NCBI GenBank assembly: GCA_900323505.1
Contig: OOIN01000037.1
Location: 496,001-560,000, forward strand
Origin: Ustilago trichophora
Lineage: Eukaryota > Basidiomycota > Ustilaginomycetes > Ustilaginales > Ustilaginaceae
Direction of reading: 5' to 3'
Length of the DNA stretch: 64,000 nucleotides
Positions 21,316-31,373 of the stretch are shown here, one piece after another (positions within the stretch are counted from its first letter, which is position 1; each line of letters starts with the position of its first letter). Below the pieces are notes generated by a model. The model was not told the DNA's origin. It saw only the letters and a program-made list of their open reading frames with translations, and did no database searches. The position numbers and the translations under genes were made by a program.

Positions 21316-24300
21316 TCAAGACGAAGCTCCTCGCACCCAGCGTTCCAGCTCCTGCTCGACGTGGCGCGAACGACGATGCATCCTGTCTGAGCCGCGACGA
21401 TTTCGATCTACCTCGTCTACTTCGTAAGCTTCCTCATCTTCGGCCTCGGCCGATGCTTCGGCCTCCAATTCGAGGTAGTCGTCTCTCGAGAGCAGCAGTC
21501 GATTTCCTCCAGAATGCCGGCCGCGCACGTCCCGGCTATTGTTGGAGGAGCGATTCTCTCGAGGAGGTTTGATTTCTGAGCTCTCGGATGGCGCCGGAAG
21601 CATTTTGCGAATCCGCTTCCAAAGTTCCACGTCTGCCTTGGGTGCAAAGGAATGTTCCGAGGTGTCCAGGGCGAGACCCAGGACCTTGCTGAGGTGAGTA
21701 AGAGTGCGAACTTTGGCAGAGGGCACCAGAAGTCCCTCTTTGGAGCCTGACCTGGCCGAATCAGCGACCTCGTCTTGCAGCTTCTTGGTGGTAGTGACGA
21801 CCATTTCGAGACCAACGCGCTCTTCGAGCAGGGCGAGAGCCTCCCGGGCCACAGCCGCGTCCGTCTTACCTTCCGAGACGGCGCACACTCGAGCTAGATG
21901 AAGGAAAAGTGCGTGCATGTTGTCCGCGTGAATGAGGGACAGCTTCTCCGGCTTAGAACTGCGGGCGTCGTCCCGTGTGCGAGATGCAACAGTGTCCCAT
22001 TCGACAGCAGCGTTGTTCGCATCCCATCTGGCCATAGAGCGTTGAATACTGTTGCTCCCGCCCCTCTGTTCACACCATTCAATGAAAAGAGATTTGGCTT
22101 CCGGCCATGCGTCATGCGTGCGCTTCTTCGCATTCGTTGTCTTGGAAGAGTCCACTCCGTTTGTGGCCGCAGTGAGACCGCTCGGGCCGATCAGCATGGC
22201 GATCAAATTGGCCCGCATAGCCCGAATGTAGCAGATATCGGCTGGTTTCCACTTGAGGGCCTCTCTTGATTCCGACCGGCTAGCCGTCTGTTTCAAACGA
22301 CGCGCCCGACCGCTGCCAACGTCCTGTACAGCTTGGTCTCCGCTTGACGCCGTCTCGGATGCTTGCTTCATAGCCTCGAGCGCGACGCGCGCACCGGCAG
22401 GGTCGCCGACTTCGGCCAGAATCCAGAGCAGTCTCATCGCAGAGGCTGGGCGGAGCGTACCGCCAAGCCCGGATGCATTCGGAAGTATGCCTCCCACGGT
22501 ATCAGCCTGCAGACTTGCAACCTGGTGCTCAGCGTAGTCTCGTGCCCACAGATAATTGAACAGCGCAACGAGTTGCTTCCAGGCCTCTGGCACGGCGAGC
22601 ATACCCAAGGCAAAAGTTGCAACCGAGTTGTCTCGTAACTGCGCTCTGGGCTGACCTAGACCATCGACCGCGTTAGCGTCGGAACGTATGTAGGAATGGA
22701 AATCGAACTTGTCGACATTCTGAAAAGACCGCGGATCCCTAATGATGCCATCGGCTGAAGACTCAAGGTCAAGACCGTAGACTTGTAACAAGATCGAAAG
22801 ACCGAGACGAAATTTCGGAGCGGGGTCCACGTTTGGTGTCGGCTGCAGATGGCGAAGGATGTCCACCATGTAGCGATCATCAGGAACGAACCTGGAAGGC
22901 TCTGTCTCGGATTTGAGCACATCCAATTCGCCCTTAGCGTGCGAAGCTTCCAGCGTCTGACGCTGTTTGGGGACAGTCCGAGATGCTAACAACCGCTCGT
23001 GACGTTCCAATTGCATCAACGTGGCAAAGCGAGACCAGATGCGCTGGAGAGGCGCAAGACGATCTGCGCCCTGTGGTTCTTTGGCAGGCGTGAGGAACGA
23101 CGAGAAGGTCGACACATCACCGAGGGGTAGCACTTCTGACAGCTTGCGATTCGCCAGCTCAAGCCTGTCTTGAGGAGAGGCGTCCGATGCCAGACCCTTG
23201 GCCATATTGTCGATCAGTGTGGACGGGAATAGTCGATCGAAGAGCTGATCGAGCTCCTCGTCAGGGCCCGTGAGGCGGAGGAAGGCGATGTAGGCACCAA
23301 TGGAGTTGGAGAGCAAATGGGGGAATTCTCTTACCTCCTGGACGCTGGCCTGTTGCGAGACAAGATTGCGCCGTGCCTGCTCAGTCAGTGTGTGGAAGTC
23401 GTCCTTGTCGAGAGCGAGTGCGTCCTTGGGTTTGGGCGCCCCGAAACGTTGGAAGTAGCGAGGAAACGCCTGCTTCCACAGTTTCTCGAGGTCTTGGTAG
23501 AGTTCGCGGATGCGCTGAACCTCTTTGCGTTGGAGCCAAGCCTCAATTTCGCGATCGGTTGACGGAGGCTTTCCTTGCGCAAGGAGAGCTTTGGTGAGGC
23601 CCTGGATGAGGATAGTATACGTGGATGCGCTGGGAAAAATGCTGTCCTTTTTCATCTGGTTTAGCAACCTGAAGGCGCGCTCGAATCTGCCCGTTCGCAC
23701 GCATAAGCGTATGGCAGCGTTGCAAGGAGCCTTGATGCGTGAAGCGGATTTCCAGGCGTTGTCGGGATCGACGAGGACGTCCTTGGATTTGATCATTACA
23801 CGGAGCGCCTTCATCTCGCTTTCAAAGTGAGTGAGTGCGGCTGTGATATCTGCTTCGATCTGGGCTGGGGATGCGCGGGATCGAAATCGAGCCTCGATCT
23901 CTTGACTGGCCTTGATAAGATGGTCATGCAGCTTCTTAGCCCTGAGGCGGAAGCCGAGCTGACGATTTCGATCTTCGACATGTCCTCTCTTCCTGTCTGG
24001 CGATGATGACGAGCGTCGTGGCCAAGCACGGATCGTGGTGGTCTTGCCATCCTTCCAAGCAGGTGTCTTGGAAGGAGCTTGTGGGCTCCATTTCGAGCCT
24101 TGACCGAGCCTTCGAAGTGTGCCTTTGAGGTTTTGAGCTGCATTCGGAGACTTACCCTGAGATGGAGATACCGAGGCTGGACGCGATGTCTGTATAGAGA
24201 ACGGCTGGGCATGTATTCTCGGTGCCAAGAATGCTGGGGGAAGAGCCACCGCAGCAGAAGATCGAACGAGCCGTTGGAACGGGCTTGGTACCCGTGCCGC

Positions 24301-24318
24301 ACTGTTGCAGTATGCCAT
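21316..24318 (-). CDS. Mitochondrial pentatricopeptide-repeat (PPR) protein
   Basis: About 1000 residues. The start at 24318 has a good context (A at -3, G at +4) and opens a classic presequence: MAYCNSAARVPSPFQRLVRS. An in-frame ATG at 24402 is an alternative giving 28 more residues. At about residues 190-240 there is a clear PPR helix pair (NAAIRLCVRTGRFERAFRLL, then SIFPSASTYTILIQGL). Other helical hairpins are spread over the protein but are degenerate. PPR proteins bind organelle RNA one base per repeat and control stability, processing or translation of mitochondrial transcripts. The C-terminus is acidic then Arg-rich. No RNA target can be named. Its ATG lies 472 bp from that of NDUFA8 on the other strand, so the two probably share a promoter region. 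Confidence 0.82.
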   Translation of the reverse strand: MAYCNSAARVPSPFQRLVRSSAAVALPPAFLAPRIHAQPFSIQTSRPASVSPSQGKSPNAAQNLKGTLRRLGQGSKWSPQAPSKTPAWKDGKTTTIRAWPRRSSSSPDRKRGHVEDRNRQLGFRLRAKKLHDHLIKASQEIEARFRSRASPAQIEADITAALTHFESEMKALRVMIKSKDVLVDPDNAWKSASRIKAPCNAAIRLCVRTGRFERAFRLLNQMKKDSIFPSASTYTILIQGLTKALLAQGKPPSTDREIEAWLQRKEVQRIRELYQDLEKLWKQAFPRYFQRFGAPKPKDALALDKDDFHTLTEQARRNLVSQQASVQEVREFPHLLSNSIGAYIAFLRLTGPDEELDQLFDRLFPSTLIDNMAKGLASDASPQDRLELANRKLSEVLPLGDVSTFSSFLTPAKEPQGADRLAPLQRIWSRFATLMQLERHERLLASRTVPKQRQTLEASHAKGELDVLKSETEPSRFVPDDRYMVDILRHLQPTPNVDPAPKFRLGLSILLQVYGLDLESSADGIIRDPRSFQNVDKFDFHSYIRSDANAVDGLGQPRAQLRDNSVATFALGMLAVPEAWKQLVALFNYLWARDYAEHQVASLQADTVGGILPNASGLGGTLRPASAMRLLWILAEVGDPAGARVALEAMKQASETASSGDQAVQDVGSGRARRLKQTASRSESREALKWKPADICYIRAMRANLIAMLIGPSGLTAATNGVDSSKTTNAKKRTHDAWPEAKSLFIEWCEQRGGSNSIQRSMARWDANNAAVEWDTVASRTRDDARSSKPEKLSLIHADNMHALFLHLARVCAVSEGKTDAAVAREALALLEERVGLEMVVTTTKKLQDEVADSARSGSKEGLLVPSAKVRTLTHLSKVLGLALDTSEHSFAPKADVELWKRIRKMLPAPSESSEIKPPRENRSSNNSRDVRGRHSGGNRLLLSRDDYLELEAEASAEAEDEEAYEVDEVDRNRRGSDRMHRRSRHVEQELERWVRGASS

Positions 24319-24790
24319 GATGAATGGAGTGATCCCAACAAACGCCAATGACTGATTCGGGTTTCTTCTTGAAGAGGATGGAGGTGCAATGATAGACAGC
24401 ATTTTGACTTGAACGAGATGCCATAGAGTGTGTGTCTTTTGCAGCTTTTGCCGATTTCTTCTTCTCAGTGGTCCACGCGAGTGGAACAAAGGGTCCTCCG
24501 GCAATCTGTAAGAAAAATTTGGCGGGCAAAACAGTCATGTTAGACTCTCTCTACACACAGATTGTAAAATTCGGATCCGAAATCCTTCAGCACTGATTGG
24601 CCCGTGATCGGAATCTTGAATCCCTTCGCGCCAACTGTCGGCTTGCACCTTTGGTATCACTTCACCACCATCATTTCTTGCGGATATTGCCAGCCATCAC
24701 CAGGCACGGCAACAATACACCCTACACGTATTAGCCGACCGACTCAGTCCAGGTCTTCGACTTACCTCAGACACTCACATAACCCACAAA

Positions 24791-25554
24791 ATGGCCACAC
24801 ACCGAGATGCCAAGTTTCCAGGGAGGCCCTACATCGACCCGGCTCCCATGCCATCGAGCCAGCCACACATCGAGGAGCTCGGTGTCACTTCCGCGCCACT
24901 CAAGTCCGCCAGCTTCTTCATCGGCGAGCACTGCAAGGATGTCAACGAGGACTTTATGCTCTGCAAGAGCGAGAACCGTGATCCCGCCCACTGCCTCAAG
25001 GAGGGTCGTCGCGTAACGAGATGCGCCCGCGATCTGTAAGTATGCCCGTGGCAGAGATGCTGGATGCCTTTGTGCACTTTGGTCGCATTTTCGCCATTTC
25101 AGCAGCTCGCAAGGATAGCCAGAGTCCAGATTGCAACTTGAGATGGAAGAGCTAATCCTGACAGTTTACCTTTCTTTCCATTACATCTACGCTTATGACC
25201 TTTCAAACATCTGCCTATACGATCTATGACGGCGCGCCTCTGCACAGGATCAAAAAGCTGAGTGACAACTGTGGCAAGGAGTGGGAAGCCCACTTCAACT
25301 GCCTTGAGCAGCACAACCAGGAATTCTATAGGTGCAGGAAGCCAGAAAAGACACTCAACCAATGCGTATTTGAGAAGCTCGTAGGTACACACTGGATTGC
25401 TTTAGTCCAGTACACAGCAGCTTTGTATAGACGCTGACTTCCAACACCCGTTTCCTTCCCCTCTCTTTCCGTGCAGAAACTTGCCAAAAACATTCCCGGG
25501 TCGCCAGAAGGACAGGCTCAAGTTCACGAGAAGAAGAACCCAGTGTGGGGATAA
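24791..25554 (+). CDS. NDUFA8: NADH:ubiquinone oxidoreductase subunit NDUFA8 (complex I, CHCH protein)
   Basis: Exons 24791-25035, 25248-25380 and 25477-25554 give 151 residues; the introns have GTAAGT/CAG and GTAGGT/CAG ends. Four perfect CX9C motifs are present (C48-C58, C68-C78, C90-C100, C111-C121), the twin double-CHCH hallmark of NDUFA8. Joining exon 1 to exon 2 restores the 11-residue spacing between the second and third motifs seen in the human protein, which supports the chosen acceptor over an upstream AG that would bring a stop. The upstream SFFIGEHCKDVNEDFMLC segment is also typical. It is a supernumerary subunit of complex I on the intermembrane-space side, imported by the Mia40 pathway. 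Confidence 0.94.
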
Positions 25555-25870
25555 TCTGTGCCTTGCTCGGCTCCATTCAGGCGACATCTAGACTCCGGCT
25601 ATACATATGTCATCTCATCGCCAATTGACACTCTTTGAACTGCATTGCACCCATGCTCGTGCAACACGAAAAGCTGACGCTTCTCAAGACGACGGACAAA
25701 CAGCATTGCGGAATGAGCTCTTCTAGAGACTGATGAGCTTCCATGGGCATGCTTCTTATTACAATGGAGAGGCGGTCGAACGTCCGCAGGAAGGGAAGGG
25801 TTTGGTTCTAGCTTGAAATTGCGTTCGGTGAGGAGGGATACTGCAGACACGTTTGGAATTACGACAAAGA
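25555..25870. other. Intergenic between convergent genes
   Basis: About 316 bp of 3' flanks of NDUFA8 and the IPMDH-like gene; nothing else was seen. Confidence 0.5.
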
Positions 25871-27249
25871 TCACGACAATGACTCTTGGATCCACTGTCG
25901 CATCACGCTTCCCGCCTCTTGCGTCGACAAAGTGCCTCCAACATCTCGGGTGCATTGACCGGTTTCAAGGCCGCGCTTGATTGCGCTATCCACGGCATCG
26001 GCAACTTCGGGCAAACCGAGAGACCATCGGCACATGAGTCCGAATGACTCAAACATACCAATGGGATTGGCAATGCCCTTACCAGCAATGTCGGGAGCAG
26101 AGCCCGACACTGGCTGGTACACACCTACAGGCGATCGTCCATCAGCCGATGGAGTTGGGGGCGCATCGATTTCTGCAGATCCGAGCAAGCCGAGAGATCC
26201 GGGAATCACTGAGGTCAGATCACTGAGAATGTCGCCAAATAGCTGTTGCAGAAGAGGAGACCAAATTGGGAGGTGGGGTCAAGCTGTCAGTGATGATGAA
26301 AGCGTCTCTTGGTCGGAGTATAGCTATAACTCACGTTTTCGGTCAGCACGACGCCATTGAGCTTCCGAGGATCGCGAGCCAGCACCATGGCAGCCGAATC
26401 AACCAAATGGTGGCTCAGCTTGTTGACGAGCTGAGGGAATTCATCACGGATGGTCTCCGTAACGACCTGACGCCAGAGGCGAGATGTCGCCATGACATTG
26501 GCCTTGTCGACCGAGATGATGGGAAGCGGGTCTTCGCTGTTGGCGAGGGATAGAGCTGCTGCAACACGGGTGAGACGAACCACCTCTTCTCGCGTGTACT
26601 CGCAGAGATCCGATGCTACAAGTCAAAGTCAAAGACACAGAGTTAAGTTGAAAAGCAATGGCTGAGGTCAGCGACACTGCTAATTGCGGCGCGGTCAAGG
26701 CCCACAAACGCATCCTAGCCTGGGCAAGGGGCTATACTGTAAGAGATGCTTACCTTTCATGGCATGCTGATCTGGCTCTTGCTTCTTGCCAAAGTAGATG
26801 CCACCAGCATTCTCGCGCAAGGTGATAATGTTGACGCCGCGGACCACATCGTCTTTGAGAGAGCTAAGCTTGAGTTGGCGCTCGGAAATGATCTTGGCGG
26901 GTCGAACGTTAGCGTAGAGGTTGAGATGTTTGCGCATTCGCAAGATGCCTGTTTCCGGTCTTCTACTCGAGTCGCCTACGTCCCACTTGGGCCCGCCTAC
27001 ACTGCCTAGCAGTACTGCATGGCAGCTGGAAGCTTCTTCCAATGTGCTGTCCTGAATCGGGCAGTCGTGCCGGTCGAGGCAGCATCCGCCGATGAGTCGC
27101 TCTACTGTTTCGAATCTGACGGGGAAGAACGACTGAATCACCTCGAACAGCGGCAAGACCTCTGCCATGATCTCGGGTCCAATGTGATCGCCTTGCAGGA
27201 CCATGATCTTGAACGCCTTGTTGGCGCTGTCGCCATTGATGGGTGTCAT
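25871..27249 (-). CDS. 3-isopropylmalate dehydrogenase-like enzyme (divergent)
   Basis: Exons 27249-26754, 26615-26335 and 26242-25871 give 382 residues; the introns begin GTAAGC and GTGAGT. Family landmarks in order: GGPKWD and [11 protein letters not shown] (about 86-107), LYANVRP, GGIYFG with Tyr152, VDKANV with Lys203, DSAAM with Asp238, FGDILSD with Asp263/Asp267, and [10 protein letters not shown]. The catalytic Tyr, Lys and three metal-binding Asp are therefore intact. Several normally invariant positions differ: [11 protein letters not shown] where PGDGIGPE is usual, and YQPVSGSAP where EPVHGSAP is usual (Glu to Gln302, His to Ser305), both in cofactor-contact loops. IPMDH oxidatively decarboxylates 3-isopropylmalate in leucine synthesis. 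It could be the organism's Leu2 or a paralogue acting on another 2-hydroxy-3-carboxy acid. No mitochondrial presequence was seen. Confidence 0.88.
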
Positions 27250-28473
27250 CTTGGGTATGCAAAGTAAAACCAAGCCGACGGTTCGCTGTTGTTAATGGGG
27301 TAACGTGTACCTGTGCTTGAGCTTGAGCGTGTGCGTATATGAAGCGAGCCGAGCAAGGCTGTGATCGTGGATGAAGAGAATCATCAAAGCTTGTCTCTCT
27401 CGGTTTTGCTGCTTTGCAGCCACCCTTTCTTGCTGGACCCTCGGTAAAAGTGAGACTGGGCCATGAGAGTAGCTACTCAGTCCCCGTGTCGGATTTAGCA
27501 CCGTTTTTTCGCCCACAAAACACAAGGTCACAGGAACCAACGCTGATTGTCACAAATCCGACGCGACCAAAAAAATGGAGAAGGAGAGAGAGAGATAGAG
27601 AGTTGACGCGCATATCAAGGCGTGCTTATCTGCCTTCCTCGGGTTTTTTTGGTGCTTGGCCCACGCTGAAAGTTTAACCCCACACGCAACCTCAGCAACG
27701 AGCGACCGGAGAGAGAGAGAGAGAGAGAGAGAGTCCTTTCGATCTGCAGATGGCTCGTTGTTTGCCAGCGGCCCCTGAGATGCAAAAGACCGGCGTATGC
27801 AAAGCGGGATCAATAGCGATGGCCACATTCTCTGCTGTACAGTACAGTACTGTATCTATGCCATATCAACTGCCGCGTTCATGCAGCCAGATGACATTGG
27901 CGAACGGAATCGAAAAGCGGACAATCAGAGACAACCGTGAAGAGTCATTGTCTTGCCTTGATCAACCAAGAACGGACTTAGGAACCGTGATAGACACCGG
28001 TGCCGCGTGGCTGAGGACATGATCCTTCCCATCCACCGCATACTGCACTCCACAGCTCACCGTTTAGACCGATCTTCCGAGCTAAATTGCTCGCCCTTCC
28101 TGTTAGCAGCAGCGGCGGCGGCAGCAGCAGCAGCAGCAATCCAGCAATCCAGCAACACAGCAGCCCAATCCGCTGAATCCGGGATCTTGTCCGCCCACTT
28201 TTACCTGGCCATCTGGATGCATCTCAGCGCCTTGACCCGTCTCCACCTTCCAGTCGTACTTAACGGACAGGGGAGTGAAAGAAACCCATCCACAATCCTG
28301 CACTCCTTATATCTCCAGCAAAGTCGAGCGAATCGTAGCCTCTTAGGTTGTTGCACTCAACTCAAACGAAGCCGCGCGCTGTACCCGATTACACGACTGT
28401 CGTTGTCCCAGCCTTGTTGCCACCGCCCATCGCTCACAAACAAGATCACGCTTCAAAAGAGTCGACGACGAGG
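27250..28473. other. Divergent intergenic region with repeats
   Basis: Lies between the IPMDH-like gene (minus) and the aldehyde dehydrogenase (plus). It contains a GA microsatellite (27709-27733), an extended TACAGTAC/TACTGTA palindromic motif (27835-27856) and an AGC/GGC trinucleotide run (about 28107-28137). No supportable gene; likely a shared promoter region. Confidence 0.55.
27709..27733. repeat. (GA)n microsatellite
   Basis: Uninterrupted GA dinucleotide run of about 25 bp in the divergent intergenic region. Confidence 0.9.
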
Positions 28474-30065
28474 ATGAATACCAAGCTCAAGGACCTCTCG
28501 TTGTTGGATGCCACGGACTTTCTCAAGGCACCAGGAAGTCTCGATGCCTCGGACAACGAGTCGTTCGATGTCATGGGTGAGTCAGAGAGACAGACATCGA
28601 GGCAACCAGTGACACAAGCCAGTCAGCAATGATACTGACCTGTTGACAATCTTTGGTAATCGGCTGTCAATACCGAACCTAACCGACAGACCCTGGCTCG
28701 GGGATGCCAATCTGCAACATGAAGGCTTCCAACCTCAAGGATGTGGATCGAGCGATTCAGGCCGCCAGCGAAGCCTTTCCAACCTACTCGGCAATTCCGG
28801 CGAGAGAACGCGCAATGATGTTGCTCAACTTTGATCGGCTCGTCCGTGAGAACCTTGAGGATCTTGCGTGGATCCTGGTCTACGAAACAGGCAAACCGCT
28901 CGAAGAGGCACGAACAGAGGTCCAGTACGCTCTCACCTTTAGCTGGTGGTACGTTGGAGAGACCGAAAGAGTTCAAGGCCAGATTGTCAAAAGCGCAACC
29001 AACCCTTCGCTCCGATTCCTCACTGTCTTGCAACCGATCGGTCCGGTCGCTATCCTGACGCCGTGGAACTTTCCCGTCGCGCTGTTTATCCGCAAAGCAG
29101 TCAGCGCGCTGGCAGCAGGATGCACGATCGTAGCCAAACCTTCGCCCGAGACACCGCTGTCCACGCTGGCTGTCGCCAACCTGCTTCATCGTGCTGGCTT
29201 CCCGGCTGGATCGGTCAACATTGTTCTTGCTTCATATCGAAATACCCCGGCCATCGGGCAAGCTCTCTGCACCGATCCGCGCATCAAGAAACTCAGCTTC
29301 ACAGGCAGCACTCGGGTGGGCCGATTGCTTATGCAGCAATGCGCACCCAGCTTGAAAAAGATGACGCTCGAACTTGGCGGTTTGGGCGCCTACCTCATCT
29401 TTGACGACGCAGATGTTGACGCGGCAGCTTCAGCGCTTGTTGCCAACAAGCTGAGACACGCAGGACAGACGTGCATCTCGGCGCAAAGAGCATTCGTGCA
29501 CGAATCGGTCGTAGATCGCGTCCTCAAGAGCATCGCCGAACAGCTCGACCAGGTCACGCTTGGACACGGCTCCGAAAGCTCTACTACACTTGGTCCATTG
29601 CAGACAGAGCGTAGCCAGCAGAAAGCTCGAGAGCATATCGAAGACGCCAAAGCCAAAGGTGCCACCATTTATAGCTCCAAAGCCGCCGTGCCAAGCTCGG
29701 GCTACTTTGTCGCGCCCACCTTGATCGCAGGCTGCACCAAGGACATGCTCGTCTTCCAGGAGGAGTCGTTCGGGCCGCTCATCAACGTCGCAACCTTCAA
29801 CACCGAGCAAGAAGCCATCGACCTTGCCAATGACACCGACATGGGCCTCACCTCGTACGTCTTCACCAAGGACTCGGCGCGACTGTGGCGCATGTTTGAA
29901 CAGCTCAAGGCGGGAAACGTCGGTCTCAACGTTGGTGGTAGCACCACGGCGGCCGAGATCCCATTCGGGGGCGTCGATCAGTCAGGCTTTGGCAAGGAGG
30001 CCGGAATCGGCGCCGGACTCAAAGAGTATATGATCGAGAAGTCGGCCACCATGTCGATAGCATGA
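28474..30065 (+). CDS. Succinate-semialdehyde-dehydrogenase-like aldehyde dehydrogenase (no presequence)
   Basis: Exons 28474-28576 and 28690-30065 encode 492 residues; the join restores the ALDH opening FDVMDPGSGMPI. Landmarks: TPWNFP (Asn161), AKPSPETP (Lys184), FTGSTRVG cofactor motif, LELGG (general base Glu262) and GQTCIS (nucleophile Cys296), then PFGGVDQSGFGKE near the end. All catalytic residues are present. The family is NAD(P)-dependent ALDH of the SSADH/GabD branch. Unlike the second SSADH in this window it has no mitochondrial presequence, carries Leu instead of Asn after LELGG, and has Ser instead of the second Cys of the CxC redox pair, so its substrate may be another semialdehyde. 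It is divergent from the IPMDH-like gene and upstream of a Zn2Cys6 regulator. Confidence 0.92.
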
Positions 30066-31373
30066 GCCAACAACTTTGACCAACCTTTCTTCACACCACT
30101 TCTTAGACTTCAAGGGAACTCACTGTAACAGTAACTCTACCACGCCAACCATGTTGCCTCACTCGGAAATCCTGCGCCCCTTTCCATGCCTTTCCCACGA
30201 CTTCACCATCACCCTTCTGGCAAATGCCCCGCTTCCCTGTCACTGTCGCGCCATACAACCTCTGCCTGGCCCCTTCATTGATTTTCTCAGCCGAGGGTTC
30301 GACAGCCTCGGTCATCTCCTCACCCTCTATCGTTACAGTTGGAATGCACTTTGAGTCGGACTGGAAATGCAAACTGTACCAAACGAAGTTCGATGATGCG
30401 TTGTCACCCTCTTTCGTAATGAAACGAGGTCCTTGAAGCTGCGTTGTTGACTGCAGCAGATCGCGGACGCAGCATCTGCTCGCTACACGAGTCTCAAACA
30501 CGGTCGTTGTCGCATTTTGAAGCGGAGGGCAGTGAGGATTGGGCGCGTGCGTGATGTGGGTGCAAATGGGCCCTCGGTGATCTTGACGAAGCGGTAGTAG
30601 GAGGCGACATCTCCAACTAATTCACGTTGCAACGCTATCTGAATGGGAACCCCCTCCGGACGCTGTTCCTGGTACTGTCCCGTTAGGTACAGTACCATAC
30701 TGTTCTGTACTTTTACGGACTCGCTTTATCCGTTTCATTGCATAGCAAGAGTGTCAATCTTAATTTTGATGTTATTGTTGACAAAGCTCGAGCGAGTGTC
30801 GCCTCTCCTTTTGGTACCAATCAGCGTTCAGGAATCCGCTTCATTTGAGTGGAGCTGCACCAGCTTTGCTAGGCGAACTGGCCAAGAATCTTCCCGATGG
30901 CTCACGGAGCGAGACCTAAACAGACTGTTCTGGTGTGGATCAGGTGGACACCATCATCTTTGCTCCTCGCCTTCAGCCTTCATCATACTCCCTGCTCATT
31001 ATTCGAGGGTCAGCTATTCTTTTGTTGGTTCAACGGAGAGCTGCGAATCCACACTCGGACAGTGGCAGGGTGCAATACAGCAGTTTCGTGTGACACAAGG
31101 CCAGGCCCAAGGCCAGGAGCGCGCGGGACCCTGGCATTTTCTGGTTGCCCCGTCAAAAGACATCGGATCAAGCGACGCAATCCTGCACAATTTCGGAGAT
31201 AGTGCCCAATCGCGCATCCTAAAGCTCTCTCTCTTGTCGTCCCTTCTTCCTCCTTCCACCACCGACTTGTGCTTTAATCCCTCATCGGCCTCACCGACAT
31301 TATTGCCAGTTGCCCTCCTTTTTTGCTCACTAATCCCTGACGGCTTGTTCCGACGATATAAGTCGCAGTGGAT
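30066..31373. other. Intergenic, upstream of the Zn2Cys6 regulator
   Basis: About 1.3 kb with no convincing gene. It carries a TACAGTA/TACTGT motif cluster at about 30686-30710 and a CT-rich stretch before the regulator's ATG, typical of a leader. Confidence 0.5.

Noticed and set aside
25036..25247. Alternative acceptor at CTGACAG (about 25166) for NDUFA8 intron 1
   Set aside because: Using it brings an in-frame stop within about 13 codons; the acceptor at 25246-25247 restores the expected spacing between CX9C motifs.
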